This document shows positions 7,030 to 16,790 of a stretch of 64,000 bases of DNA, in pieces (the stretch's first letter is position 1; each line of letters starts with the position of its first letter). The notes beneath the pieces are model-generated. The model was not told where the DNA came from and did not search any database. It saw only the letters and a list, made by a program, of their open reading frames with translations. Origin of the DNA: an uncultured Bacilli bacterium (lineage in GTDB: Bacteria; Bacillota_I; Bacilli_A; RF39; UBA660); contig CAKOYD010000003.1 of NCBI GenBank assembly GCA_934130545.1, forward strand, positions 1 to 64,000. The letters run 5' to 3'. The position numbers were made by a program, and so were the translations under genes.

Positions 7030-9570
7030 CTATAAATATAACATAATAATACTACCTAGATAGATAAATAACATAATAAACATAGCAGTAATTAAATAAA
7101 TAAATAAAGCAATATTGCCTAAGATATTATTATTAATTATTACTTTATCATATATTCTAAATACTATTGTTAATACTATACCAATTATTGATATAATACT
7201 AAATATTTTAATATATGGATCATGATATTTAATTACAATATCATTATTACCATTATCTAGATCTATACACATAAAGTTATCTAAACAAGTTTTACTATTA
7301 ACTACTTTATTATTCTTTATTACCTGATAACCTTTTATATTATTTATTGGCAAGAATAGCATTTTATTATCTTCATTATTTAAAGCATTTATATTTAATT
7401 TATTGTTACTATAAGATACGTTAACATTGTTTTCATAAGCATTTACAAATTCTATATATTTACTTTGATTAATGCTACCAATACTAATACTATCTATATC
7501 AGTTATGTCTTCTAAAGTTATGGTTATATTATGTTCGCCACTAGTTAGATTACCAAAGTATATTAAACCGGCTTTAGATTCAGGAATACTTAAGTAACTA
7601 TCATCTACATAGATGCTATTTATTTTTCCAGAAATGATACTTTTATCTAAATATACATAGCCTTGATAAGCAATATTATATTTAAAAGATATGGTTATAT
7701 TATTATCGCTTATCTCTTTTTCAATATTATTAATAGTAGTACTATCTATTAAATTATCGTTTTTATTAAAGAGATATTTATATAAATAATTATTATATTC
7801 AAAGATATTATTATATGTATAATCACTTTCTTTATTATCAATAACTAAACCATATGGTAAGGTATTTTTATATTGATGATTATTATAACCATTAGTACTA
7901 GTATTTATTAAAATATAATCTTCATCTAAATCTTTATTAGTTATGATATTATTAATATTAAGTAAATTATCAGTAAATATTGTTCCGCCATTAGATCTTA
8001 TTAGGGTACCACTAACATAATATCCCATATGTTTATAGGCTTCTACTTGACTACTTGGAATAATATGGAGCCAATTATCGATAGTTGGTACTTCTAGTAT
8101 AAAAGAATAATCAGGAGTTACATATGGATAGTCTATTTTATATCTCGTTAAATTATTACTTTCTAACTTAATACTATTATATAACTCTTGAGTATTAGTA
8201 GTTAAGAAATAACCATTTTCATAGTGCATACATAAGTAAGTATAAGAAGTTATTTCTATTATAGATATAATTATCATTATGATATATTTTAATTTATTAT
8301 ATGATATTTGACTACACATAAACATACTTAAGCAGAATACTAGAGTAATTAATAATATTTTTTTAAATACTTCAATATCATTAAAGTCTAAGGTTATTTG
8401 AGAAGCTATTATTTCTCTATGATAGATAACTACTAAATAAATAGACATTCCTAATAAGATAATACTACTAATAGAATATATTAAAGATGAAATATCAAAC
8501 TTATTACTAGTTAAATACTTTTCAATATAATATAATCCTCCACTAGCCATAATGAATAAGGTTAAAAATGAATAACGATATGGAAATGACCAATAACTGC
8601 CTAAGTGAAACATAATATTTATAGGTTCAATAATAACACCAATAGATAATAAGATAAACATAATTACATAGAAATAAATATTCTTATCTTTATTTTTTAT
8701 TTTACTTATTAGTTTTATAAAATAAATAATTAATACTGAGTTAAACATTAAATATAATAATTTATTAATGGTATTATTAAATAAGTAAGTATTGGATATA
8801 CCATCTAAGCGTGAAGAATTAAGAGTTTGCATGATTGCAGGTCCGGTAGAAAAAGAACTAATTAAAATACTAAGGAGTGTGGTTATTCCTAATGTTATAG
8901 CAATTTTTTTAGACTTAGTATTAGATACATATAATTTAAGATAAATAAAACTATATATTAAAATAAATAATAAGATAAAGATACTAATATAGTAAGAGAA
9001 TATTAAACTTAGTGTTAAAGTAATTAAGTAACCAATATATTTACCTTCTTTTAAGAGTTTATCTAAGAATAATACTATTAGGGGAAATAATATTACATCA
9101 TCTAACCACATAATATTAAAATAATTAAGTAATACCCAACCACTAAAGGTATAACAAATACTAAAGATAATATGATAGATACTATTTACTTTAAAAGTAT
9201 GTTTAAAATATATATAACTAGTTAGGGAAAGTAGACTCATTTTAATTATTACTAAGATATTAAAGAAATTAATTATATTACTTCTACGGACTAAGTTAAC
9301 TAAAAGAGTTATGGGACTATAGATACCGCCTTGAATAATTAGTGATGTATAGATATTATTACCTACTAAGAAATCAAAAAACATATTATGGTTATTATGA
9401 AAGATATCCCATATTTTATATAATGTTGGTACATATTGATAATCAGCGTCTACTTGAATAATTGTTTTACTACCAAAGGGATATAGTCCTTGAAAATAAA
9501 ACATAATAAGTAATAGCATACTAACTATAAGAGGTGGTAATAAATATAATAATTTATCTTTTTTAAACAT
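7030..9570 (-). CDS. YfhO-family polytopic membrane protein
   Basis: 846 residues from ATG codon 3 of the longest reading; codon 1 overlaps the SD (AGTAGGATG), whereas codon 3 is spaced normally. Around a dozen hydrophobic helices fill the first 450 residues, and a mostly beta, Asn-rich extracytoplasmic region follows before two final helices. The entry region YPFGSKTIIQVDADYQYVP is typical of the YfhO family (PF09586), GT-C-like membrane glycosyltransferases. In Bacillus subtilis YfhO takes part in lipoteichoic acid glycosylation, which fits the LTA-synthase-like gene at 42598. The substrate here is inferred. It stands alone between terminators. Confidence 0.8.
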   Translation of the reverse strand: MFKKDKLLYLLPPLIVSMLLLIMFYFQGLYPFGSKTIIQVDADYQYVPTLYKIWDIFHNNHNMFFDFLVGNNIYTSLIIQGGIYSPITLLVNLVRRSNIINFFNILVIIKMSLLSLTSYIYFKHTFKVNSIYHIIFSICYTFSGWVLLNYFNIMWLDDVILFPLIVLFLDKLLKEGKYIGYLITLTLSLIFSYYISIFILLFILIYSFIYLKLYVSNTKSKKIAITLGITTLLSILISSFSTGPAIMQTLNSSRLDGISNTYLFNNTINKLLYLMFNSVLIIYFIKLISKIKNKDKNIYFYVIMFILLSIGVIIEPINIMFHLGSYWSFPYRYSFLTLFIMASGGLYYIEKYLTSNKFDISSLIYSISSIILLGMSIYLVVIYHREIIASQITLDFNDIEVFKKILLITLVFCLSMFMCSQISYNKLKYIIMIIISIIEITSYTYLCMHYENGYFLTTNTQELYNSIKLESNNLTRYKIDYPYVTPDYSFILEVPTIDNWLHIIPSSQVEAYKHMGYYVSGTLIRSNGGTIFTDNLLNINNIITNKDLDEDYILINTSTNGYNNHQYKNTLPYGLVIDNKESDYTYNNIFEYNNYLYKYLFNKNDNLIDSTTINNIEKEISDNNITISFKYNIAYQGYVYLDKSIISGKINSIYVDDSYLSIPESKAGLIYFGNLTSGEHNITITLEDITDIDSISIGSINQSKYIEFVNAYENNVNVSYSNNKLNINALNNEDNKMLFLPINNIKGYQVIKNNKVVNSKTCLDNFMCIDLDNGNNDIVIKYHDPYIKIFSIISIIGIVLTIVFRIYDKVIINNNILGNIALFIYLITAMFIMLFIYLGSIIMLYL

Positions 9571-9625
9571 ATACATCCTACTTTCTATCTAGATTAATTG
9601 TAGCATTTACTTAATATTATAGTCA

Positions 9626-9648
9626 AGAAAAAGAAGATAGTTATCTTC
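9626..9648 (-). terminator. terminator overlapping the stop of the 189-residue gene
   Basis: Minus strand GAAGAT-AACT-ATCTTC then TTTTTC; the left arm uses the last codons of the gene at 9641-10210. Confidence 0.75.
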
Positions 9649-10210
9649 CTATCCTCTTAGTTAAAACTTTCTTTTTAGTTTTTAAATAATTATTTTTAGC
9701 AATATAGTATGGTTCATTTACTTCTCTTGTTACAGCATGCTTGTTAATCTTATATGATTCTTGATTTTTACTTCTGATCTTAACTATTTCTTGTTCTCTT
9801 AATTGTTCTAATTCTTTCTCCTCACTAGCTAGTTTTATTTTTAATTCTTCATTTATATTACTTAGTAATTTTTTTGTATCAATACTTTTATATATTTTAT
9901 AACCATAAATACTAGATATTAATGCTCCTAATAAGAAATATAAGAAACTAATATTTGTTACGTTATAAATAATAGCACTTCCTGAAATAATAGTTGCCAT
10001 TTTAATAAAACTACTTGCTACTATATAATCCATATTTGCTGATTTCTTTTTAGTAAATCCAATTCTATTCTTTAATTCTGCAATAACACTTTCATAATAT
10101 ATTTCTTTATCAACGATATTAGTATTATCTCTTGTAAAAACATTACCATCATCAAAATACACCCAAACTTTATCTTTATTCTTTTTATATTTTACACTTT
10201 TTGGTTTCAT
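9641..10210 (-). CDS. unknown membrane protein with two central helices
   Basis: 189 residues, not recognised. Order of parts: a basic N-terminus (KPKSVKYKKNKDKVWVYF), a soluble stretch to about 60, two hydrophobic helices (about 65-84 and 88-104), a charged coiled-coil segment rich in Glu/Leu/Lys (about 115-145: NEELKIKLASEEKELEQLRE), and a basic tail. SD AAAGGATG lies close before the ATG. It has its own terminator and lies between the yfhO-like and glyQS units, so it is probably a single-gene transcript. A cytoplasmic coiled coil tethered by a helical hairpin is the only structural inference. Confidence 0.6.
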   Translation of the reverse strand: MKPKSVKYKKNKDKVWVYFDDGNVFTRDNTNIVDKEIYYESVIAELKNRIGFTKKKSANMDYIVASSFIKMATIISGSAIIYNVTNISFLYFLLGALISSIYGYKIYKSIDTKKLLSNINEELKIKLASEEKELEQLREQEIVKIRSKNQESYKINKHAVTREVNEPYYIAKNNYLKTKKKVLTKRIGR

Positions 10211-10262
10211 ATTTCATCCTTTCGATAACTATATAATAATATATAAAAAGATAAATAGCAAG

Positions 10263-10296
10263 AAAAAAGTATTAATATACTTTGCTACTAATACTT
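10263..10296 (-). terminator. terminator after glyQS
   Basis: Minus strand AAGTATTA pairs with TAATACTT across a 14-base loop, followed by TTTTC, directly after the glyQS stop codon. Confidence 0.7.
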
Positions 10297-10297
10297 C

Positions 10298-11671
10298 TTA
10301 AAACTTAATTCTTTCATTTATATAATTTATAACTTCATCTAGATTAAGAGTAATTTGTTCCATAGTATCTCTATTTCTAATAGTTACTGTATTATTATTA
10401 ATTGTTTCTTCATCAATAGTTATACAGAATGGTGTTCCAATAGCATCTTGACGACGATATCTTTTCCCAATACTACCTGATTCATCATAATTAGTCATAA
10501 ATTCTTTAGATAGTTTTTTATATATTTCTTTAGCTTTTTCACTATGATACTTCTTAACTAAAGGTAAGACTGCTACTTTGTAAGGTGCTAAATAAGGGTG
10601 AATATGTAATACTTCCCTTTCTTCACCATTATCTAGAGTTTCTTTAGTATAAGCATCACATAATACAGTTAAAAATAATCTTTCTACTCCTAAAGATGGT
10701 TCGATAACATATGGAATATACTTTTCATTAGTCTCTGGATCTAAGTAATTTTGACTTACTCCACTAAACTTTTCGTGTTGCTTTAAGTCGTAATCAGTTC
10801 GGCTAGCAATACCCCATAATTCTCCCCATCCGAATGGAAACTTATATTCAATATCAGTTGTAGCATTACTATAGAAACATAATTCTTCTTGAGAGTGATC
10901 TCTTAATCTTAGGTTTTCTTCTTTAACTCCTAATGATAATAAGAAATTTTTACATTGTTCTTTATAATACTTAAACCATTCTAATTCCGTACCTGGCTTA
11001 CAGAAGAATTCTAATTCCATTTGTTCAAATTCTCTAACTCTAAAGATGAAGTTTCCGGGTGTGATTTCATTTCTAAAGCTTTTACCCACTTGACCAATTC
11101 CAAAAGGTACTTTTAGACGCATACTACGTTGGACATTTAAGAAGTCTACAAATATTCCTTGAGCAGTTTCTGGTCTCAAATATACTGTACTTTTATTATC
11201 TTCAGTAACACCTTGGAATGTTTTAAACATTAGGTTAAACTTTCTAATTTCAGTATAATCTAATTTACCACATTTAGGGCAAACTATTTTATGTTCGTTA
11301 ATATAATTAATAAGTTCGCTATCACTCATAGCACCGGCTTCACTGCAACCATCATCTTCGACTAATTTATCAGCACGATATCTTGTCTTACAATTTTTAC
11401 AATCAATTAATGGGTCAGAAAATGTACCAATGTGTCCTGAAGCTTCCCATGTTTTAGGATTCATAAGTATGGCTGAATCTAGGCCAACATTATTAACATC
11501 TTCTTGAACAAACTTCTTCATCCATGCATTTTTTAAGTTCTTTTTAAGTTCAACACCAACAGGTCCAAAATCCCAAGTATTAGCAAGTCCACCATATATT
11601 TCACTTCCTTGGAATATAAAACCATATTGTTTACAATAATTAACTATTTCATCCATTTTAATTTCTTTCAT
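10298..11671 (-). CDS. glyQS: glycyl-tRNA synthetase, dimeric class II type
   Basis: 457 residues from ATG codon 4 of the longest reading; the upstream GTG lies inside the SD AAAGGTG. Class II motifs are visible: GQVGKSFRNEITPGNFIFRVREFEQMEL holds motif 2, and EPSLGVERLFLTVLCD holds motif 3. WDFGPVGVELKKN near the N-terminus and the C-terminal anticodon domain (LAPYKVAVLPLV) match the single-chain alpha2 enzyme of Gram-positives and eukaryotes. A CxxC...CxxC insertion (CKNC near 97, CPKC near 136) suggests a zinc site. It is controlled by the T-box leader immediately upstream. Confidence 0.95.
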   Translation of the reverse strand: MKEIKMDEIVNYCKQYGFIFQGSEIYGGLANTWDFGPVGVELKKNLKNAWMKKFVQEDVNNVGLDSAILMNPKTWEASGHIGTFSDPLIDCKNCKTRYRADKLVEDDGCSEAGAMSDSELINYINEHKIVCPKCGKLDYTEIRKFNLMFKTFQGVTEDNKSTVYLRPETAQGIFVDFLNVQRSMRLKVPFGIGQVGKSFRNEITPGNFIFRVREFEQMELEFFCKPGTELEWFKYYKEQCKNFLLSLGVKEENLRLRDHSQEELCFYSNATTDIEYKFPFGWGELWGIASRTDYDLKQHEKFSGVSQNYLDPETNEKYIPYVIEPSLGVERLFLTVLCDAYTKETLDNGEEREVLHIHPYLAPYKVAVLPLVKKYHSEKAKEIYKKLSKEFMTNYDESGSIGKRYRRQDAIGTPFCITIDEETINNNTVTIRNRDTMEQITLNLDEVINYINERIKF

Positions 11672-11684
11672 TCTATTCACCTTT

Positions 11685-11820
11685 CCTTTAAAACAATAAA
11701 AAGATTCTTTATGTTATAAGGACGAATTATCTCCGCGGTTCCACCTTATTTATTCATAAAAGAATCTCTTTATTTATATAGCTCCCAGTTTCCAAGCTGA
11801 TCATCGCTTTTCAAAACTAT
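11685..11820 (-). promoter_or_regulatory. T-box leader of glyQS
   Basis: The conserved T-box AAGGTGGAACCGCG is on the minus strand at about 11733-11746, ending roughly 60 bases before the glyQS start. ATAAGG ... CCTTAT flanks it as the antiterminator helix. An 11-12 bp helix (complements of 11755-11767 and 11702-11714: GATTCTTTTATG with CATAAAGAATC) followed by TTTTTATT forms the terminator. The part upstream that should hold Stem I is only about 55 bases. T-boxes sense uncharged tRNA, here tRNA-Gly, and allow read-through. I could not place the specifier codon with confidence. Confidence 0.85.
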
Positions 11821-11824
11821 TTAA

Positions 11825-11853
11825 ATTATAGCATTATTTATACTTAATAGCAA
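11825..11853 (-). promoter_or_regulatory. promoter of the T-box/glyQS transcript
   Basis: Minus strand -35 TTGCTA (complement of 11848-11853), 17-base spacer ending TGC, -10 TATAAT (complement of 11825-11830). The -35 lies only a few bases beyond the topA stop codon. The implied transcript start near 11818 limits the T-box leader to roughly 130-150 bases. Confidence 0.75.
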
Positions 11854-11857
11854 GTGT

Positions 11858-13891
11858 TTATTTTTTATAATTACAAGTTGGACATACTAATCCGTCTTTC
11901 TTCTCTACTAAGTTAGTATGACAGTTAGGACATAATTCAATAGATGGTTTATCCCAACTAGCATAATCACATTTAGGATAATTATTACAGCCATAAAATA
12001 TTTTACCTCTTTTAGTTTTCTTTTCCACTACTTTACCATTACATTTAGGACAATCCATAATTTCCACTACTTGGCGTTCTGGCTTATCATTTTTAATATA
12101 TTTACATTCTGGATAATTAGAACATGCGACAAATTTACCATACTTACTTCTTTTAATAACTAGATTACTACCACAGTTAGGACACTTCTCTCCGGTTTCT
12201 TCAGGTTCAGTCTTCTTCATTTCTTTGAAAGCATCTTCTACTTTAGGCTCAAACTCTTGGTAGAACCTATCTAATAATTTAACGCTTTCTAATTTACCAT
12301 CCGCTATCTTATCTAAGTCATCTTCCATTTCTTTAGTATAATCAACATTAATAATATCTTTAAAGAATTCTTGTAATTTATCAGTAGTTTCCATAGCAAC
12401 TTCTGTAGGAACAAACTTTTTATCTTCTACTTTAACATAATCTCTTTCATTTAATGTTTCAATAATTTTAGCATATGTTGAAGGTCTACCAATACCTAGA
12501 GTTTCCATTTCTTTAATTAATTTACTTTCAGTATATCTACTAGGTGGTTTAGTGGTATGTTCAGAATAATTTATTTCATTAGATATTACTTCTTTATGTA
12601 ATAGATTATCTAAATTAGGTAGTTCTTTATCATTTACATCTTCATAGTTAGCATATACTTTTAAATAACCATCAAATACTAGTACTTGACCGGTTGTTTT
12701 AAAAATATAGTTATTATTATTTAAACTAACACTAGTAGCTTCTACCATAGCATCTTTCATTAAGGAAGCAAGTGTTCTATAATAAATCATTTCATATAAT
12801 TTATATTCATCTTTTGTTAAATATTCTTTAACACTACTTGGTGTTCTATTAATACTAGTAGGTCTTATTGCTTCATGGGCATCTTGAACATTATCCATAC
12901 TCTTTGCTTTCTTAACATATCCAAGATAATTTTCACCATAATTACTACTAATATAAGCATAAGCACTTTTAACAAATTCATCAGATAATCTTACAGAGTC
13001 AGTTCTCATATAAGTAATTAAACCAACTGTTTCATCTTTTAGAGTAATACCTTCATATAATTTTTGAGCAATACTCATAGTCTTCTTAGAAGTAAAACCC
13101 AACTTAGTTGAGGCATCTTGTTGTAATGTAGAAGTAATAAATGGGTACTTAGCCTTTCGATTCTTCTTTTGTTTATCTATTTTATCAATAATAAACTTAT
13201 CACTTAATTTACTTAATATATCTTTTGCTTCTTCTTCGCTTTTAATTTCTACTTTATTATCGTTATAACTATCTAGTTTAGCATCAAAATTATCAAATAT
13301 AGCTTCTATTTCATAGTACTTTTCTGGATTAAAAGCCATTATTTCTCTTTCTCTATCAACGATTAATTTTAAAGCAACACTTTGTACTCTACCAGCGGAT
13401 TTACCACCTGTTTTAGATTGCATTAATTTACTTAATCTAAAACCAATTATTCTATCTAATATTCTTCTAGCTTCTTGTGATTTAACTAGATCCATGTCTA
13501 TTTTTCTAGCATGCTTAAAAGAATTTAATATAACATCTTTAGTTATTTCATTAAATACTATTCTTTCATAATTATTATCATTTAACTTTAAAGTATCATA
13601 TAAATGCCAACTTATAGCTTCTCCTTCCCTATCGGGGTCGGTTGCTAAATATACATAATCACTATCTTTTATATCTTTCTTTAAAGTATTAACTAATTTG
13701 CTTTTACCTTTAATTATTTTATATTCAGGTTTAAAATCATGGTCAACATCTACTCCTAAACCAAACTTTCCACTAGTAGTTAAGTCTCTAATATGGCCAA
13801 GTGAAGATACAACCTTATAATCATTTCCTAAATACTTTTCAATAGTCTTACTCTTACTAGGAGATTCCACTATTACTAATTTTTTAGTCAT
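11858..13891 (-). CDS. topA: DNA topoisomerase I
   Basis: 677 residues. Type IA topoisomerase that relaxes negative supercoils. The TOPRIM domain opens the protein (KLVIVESPSKSKTIEKYLG; ATDPDREGEAISWH near 110-123). The catalytic tyrosine is in GLITYMRTDS (about 292), and GRPSTYA lies in the strand-binding domain. Three C-terminal zinc modules are visible (CPNCGSNL...CSNYPEC, CPKCNGKV...CNNYPKC, CPNCHTNL...CPTCN), as is common in Firmicutes. SD AGGAAAGGA precedes the ATG. The yutH-like gene diverges upstream. No terminator is seen between topA and the glyQS promoter. Confidence 0.95.
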   Translation of the reverse strand: MTKKLVIVESPSKSKTIEKYLGNDYKVVSSLGHIRDLTTSGKFGLGVDVDHDFKPEYKIIKGKSKLVNTLKKDIKDSDYVYLATDPDREGEAISWHLYDTLKLNDNNYERIVFNEITKDVILNSFKHARKIDMDLVKSQEARRILDRIIGFRLSKLMQSKTGGKSAGRVQSVALKLIVDREREIMAFNPEKYYEIEAIFDNFDAKLDSYNDNKVEIKSEEEAKDILSKLSDKFIIDKIDKQKKNRKAKYPFITSTLQQDASTKLGFTSKKTMSIAQKLYEGITLKDETVGLITYMRTDSVRLSDEFVKSAYAYISSNYGENYLGYVKKAKSMDNVQDAHEAIRPTSINRTPSSVKEYLTKDEYKLYEMIYYRTLASLMKDAMVEATSVSLNNNNYIFKTTGQVLVFDGYLKVYANYEDVNDKELPNLDNLLHKEVISNEINYSEHTTKPPSRYTESKLIKEMETLGIGRPSTYAKIIETLNERDYVKVEDKKFVPTEVAMETTDKLQEFFKDIINVDYTKEMEDDLDKIADGKLESVKLLDRFYQEFEPKVEDAFKEMKKTEPEETGEKCPNCGSNLVIKRSKYGKFVACSNYPECKYIKNDKPERQVVEIMDCPKCNGKVVEKKTKRGKIFYGCNNYPKCDYASWDKPSIELCPNCHTNLVEKKDGLVCPTCNYKK

Positions 13892-13953
13892 ATCATTATT
13901 CCTTTCCTGCTTAATTATATACTAAATACTATATCTATTGTCAAGTAAATTAA

Positions 13954-13982
13954 CTATATTTTTATAAAATTAATCATATATT
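13954..13982 (+). promoter_or_regulatory. sigma-E-like promoter of the yutH-like gene
   Basis: CTATATT (13954-13960), a 14-base spacer, then CATATATT (13975-13982). The -10 fits the mother-cell sigma-E form CATAYAHT and the -35 keeps ATATT. The same spacing occurs before ylbJ. Confidence 0.5.
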
Positions 13983-14001
13983 AATGTAGAGGTGTTATCT
14001 A

Positions 14002-14910
14002 ATGAAAAATATTATTAATTATTTCTATAACTTAAATATTACTAAATTAACTAATAAAGATAATATCTATTCTTTTTATGATAATGATGAATTATATCAC
14101 TTTTATATATATAATAATAATATTAAAAATATTGATTTAACTAAAGATATTGATGATTCATTAAAGAAAGATACACTTATTCATGAGATAATAATTAATA
14201 AAGATAACTCAATAATTACCTATTATAATAATATTCCCTATATATTATGTAAAATAAATATTAATATTAATAAACCAATAACTTTAGGAGAGATAAATTA
14301 TTTATCTAGTAAAGTAATAATTACTAATAGTAAGATTACCTACCATAGTTGGCAAGATTTATGGAGTATTAAGATGGATTATTTAGAAAAGGTTATTAAT
14401 GAAAATGGGAAGAAGTATCCTATTATTGTAGATAGTTTTAATTACTTTGTAGGAATGGCCGAGAATGCTATTAGTTATTATAATAATTTATCTAATAAAG
14501 AAGTAGATAATAATTCATTGGTTATTAGTCATAGAATAATTAATATTAATGATACGGTGTATGCAATATATGATCCTGTAAATATTATTATTGACCATAA
14601 GGCAAGAGATATTGCTGAGTATATTAAATATTCTTTCTTTAGCGATAATACTAATATATTTAAGGAATTGAATGTTTATTTTAAGTATAATTATTATACG
14701 AAAGATGATGTGGTGATGCTACTAGCAAGAGTGTTATATCCTAGTTTTTATTTTAATATGTATGAGGATATTATGATTAATAATAAGGAAGAAAAAATTA
14801 TTACTAATATTACTAGTAAGTTAGATAAGTATGAGTTATATTTGGCTAGAGTATTTAAGTATTTTAATAACTTTTATAATTTGCCTGTTCCGGAATGGTT
14901 AAATAAGTAA
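14002..14910 (+). CDS. YutH/CotS-like spore-coat kinase-fold protein
   Basis: 302 residues with no strong catalytic motif. The outline of the CotS/YutH group (aminoglycoside-phosphotransferase fold, coat-associated in Bacillus) can be followed: VGMAENAISYYN near 155 resembles the family's GxxENAI segment, and VISHRIININDTVYAIYDP with KARDIAEYIKYSFF resembles the H-R ... D-P ... RDLAEYI segment. The canonical HGDxxxxN catalytic loop is not preserved, as often in this family. SD AGAGGTG. It is one of the few plus-strand genes and has a sigma-E-like promoter, which supports a sporulation role. Family call is moderate. Confidence 0.5.
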   Translation: MKNIINYFYNLNITKLTNKDNIYSFYDNDELYHFYIYNNNIKNIDLTKDIDDSLKKDTLIHEIIINKDNSIITYYNNIPYILCKINININKPITLGEINYLSSKVIITNSKITYHSWQDLWSIKMDYLEKVINENGKKYPIIVDSFNYFVGMAENAISYYNNLSNKEVDNNSLVISHRIININDTVYAIYDPVNIIIDHKARDIAEYIKYSFFSDNTNIFKELNVYFKYNYYTKDDVVMLLARVLYPSFYFNMYEDIMINNKEEKIITNITSKLDKYELYLARVFKYFNNFYNLPVPEWLNK

Positions 14911-15047
14911 TACCCTTCTATTTTACATTTTGGCTCGTTTTTGTTTTACAGTTTGGCAATACTTCTTGCAAATTACTAATAAAAAATACTGATAACTATT
15001 CTATTGTGAAAATAGTGATATAATATATTATAAGCTTTTAAAAATAT

Positions 15048-16022
15048 TTAATGTAATTCATCGAGTAATGATAATTTTTTAATTTTAATATTATTATTTT
15101 TACCAGTTCCTAATTCAATATCGGGCTTAATGGTTTTTCCGTGAAAATCACTACCACCACTTATCAATAAATTATATTTTTTCGCTATTTCTAAATAGTA
15201 AGTCATTTCTTCTTTGGTATGACTTGAATGATATACTTCTATTCCTTTTAAACCACAGCTAATCATTTCTTTTAATAAGATTAAAAAATCTTTTTCTGAT
15301 AATTCTAATGATTTAGGATGGGCTAAAACTGGTATGCCACCACTATTTGTTATTAGTTCTAAACACTCTTGATATTGTAAGCCTTTGCTTGTTTGTCTTG
15401 TTTTATTATGTGCATCTATTAAATATTTATCAAAAGCATCTTGAGATGTAGTTGCATATCCGTATTTAACACAAAGTTTGGCTAAATCTGGGCGTCCTAA
15501 ATTGTGGTTGGCATTAATGAGTTCTTTTATATCTTCATAGCTAAATCTAATGCCATAATCTCTTTTGATTTGTTCCATTATTGATAAAAGTGAATTAATA
15601 CTGTTGTCTTTTAAATCTATCATCTTTTTATTTAATTCTTTATCATTTAAATCAATGCCATATCCTAAAATATGCATCCTTCCTTTATAAGTTTTTGCGG
15701 ATAGTTCAATACCATTAATAATTTTTATTCCACTATCTACAATTATATCTTCATTCCTATTAACTTTTTTAATTCCTTCAATAGTATCATGGTCAGTTAT
15801 AGCAAGTGTTCCAATTCTTTTATCAATAGCTAATTTTATTAACTCTTGAGGTGATAAATCACCATCTGAATAGTTGGTATGAGTATGCATATCTATTATT
15901 TTTTTACTTTTTCTATATGGATTAATTACTTTATCTAAATATATTCGATTTAGTGTTTCTATTGCTAAATTATCTTCATATTCTTCCATTTCAGAATAAA
16001 TTTCACCAGCAGTTTTTCCCAT
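15048..16022 (-). CDS. PHP-domain phosphoesterase
   Basis: 324 residues. After about 40 residues of N-terminal extension the PHP metal site begins: IDMHTHTNYSDGDLSPQE, then ITDHDTIEG, ILGYGI, GGIPVLAHPKSL, and ISGGSDFHG near 300. Histidines and aspartates are at all expected metal positions. The pattern is closest to the YciV/TrpH group, known as 3',5'-nucleotide bisphosphate phosphatases or 5'-3' exoribonucleases acting on short RNAs; the substrate here is inferred. SD AAGGAG overlaps the end of the upstream MBL gene, six bases away. It is the last gene of the coaE-coaD-MBL-PHP operon. Confidence 0.8.
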   Translation of the reverse strand: MGKTAGEIYSEMEEYEDNLAIETLNRIYLDKVINPYRKSKKIIDMHTHTNYSDGDLSPQELIKLAIDKRIGTLAITDHDTIEGIKKVNRNEDIIVDSGIKIINGIELSAKTYKGRMHILGYGIDLNDKELNKKMIDLKDNSINSLLSIMEQIKRDYGIRFSYEDIKELINANHNLGRPDLAKLCVKYGYATTSQDAFDKYLIDAHNKTRQTSKGLQYQECLELITNSGGIPVLAHPKSLELSEKDFLILLKEMISCGLKGIEVYHSSHTKEEMTYYLEIAKKYNLLISGGSDFHGKTIKPDIELGTGKNNNIKIKKLSLLDELH

Positions 16023-16028
16023 TAACTA

Positions 16029-16790
16029 TCATCTCCTTAATATTAGTTTTTTGCCTTCTTCAGCAACTTCTACATTTTCAAAGTTTTGTTTTGCTTCTTC
16101 TAAATATAATCTTTTATCTTCTTCAGGCCAAAAATGAGTTAATAATAATTTTTGTGCATTAGATTTACTTGCCAAAATACCAGCTTCATAAGCAGTCATG
16201 TGGGTTTTACTATTAGCATTATGTTTTTGTAAAAAGGAGCTTTCACAAATTATTAAATCAGCATCTTTACAAAAATTTACTAAATTACCTAAATTAGTTG
16301 TGCCAATATCAGAAGTATATATTATTTTAAAATCTTTATTTTGTAATTTAACCATATAGGATTCAATAGTATGTGAGTTGTTATCTTCAAAAGTTATATC
16401 TAAATCATCAATAAGAAATGAACAAGAATTATCTATATCATAATAATCTGAATAACTTTCATTATTTGAAGTAATTGATGCTTTATTAAATCCAATATCA
16501 TTTTTAGGTAAATATATATTTATTTTTTTATCAAGTAGTCCTAAATTATGATAAACATAAGAAGCATATTGTAAAGCACCTAAATCACCAAAATGGTCTT
16601 TATGGTAGTGAGTAATAATTACATTTAAATCTTTTAAATCGTTAGGAAAATTTAATAATCTTGTTATACCATTTCCACAATCTAATAATATTTTTTTGCT
16701 ATTATATTCAACTAAAAATCCAGGACAATTCATATTTCCTTTTGTATAAGGTGATATTGTTCCAAGTGGTGTAATTATTATTTTGCTCAT
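16029..16790 (-). CDS. metallo-beta-lactamase-fold hydrolase, YhfI-like
   Basis: 253 residues. The metal-binding motif is ITHYHKDHFGDLGAL (about 60-74), followed by YTSDIGTTNLG, ICESSF, and LLTHFWPEED for the last metal histidine. It resembles Bacillus YhfI and RNase-Z-like MBL proteins, but the long exosite arm of tRNase Z is not evident, so a nuclease role is not claimed. Its ATG overlaps the coaD stop by four bases (ATGA), so translation is probably coupled. Likely cytoplasmic; no signal peptide. Confidence 0.75.
   Translation of the reverse strand: MSKIIITPLGTISPYTKGNMNCPGFLVEYNSKKILLDCGNGITRLLNFPNDLKDLNVIITHYHKDHFGDLGALQYASYVYHNLGLLDKKINIYLPKNDIGFNKASITSNNESYSDYYDIDNSCSFLIDDLDITFEDNNSHTIESYMVKLQNKDFKIIYTSDIGTTNLGNLVNFCKDADLIICESSFLQKHNANSKTHMTAYEAGILASKSNAQKLLLTHFWPEEDKRLYLEEAKQNFENVEVAEEGKKLILRR

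Noticed and set aside
14911..15047. Possible regulatory RNA or terminator between the yutH-like and PHP genes
   Set aside because: Only a weak ACTATT/AATAGT pairing without a proper T-tract was seen.
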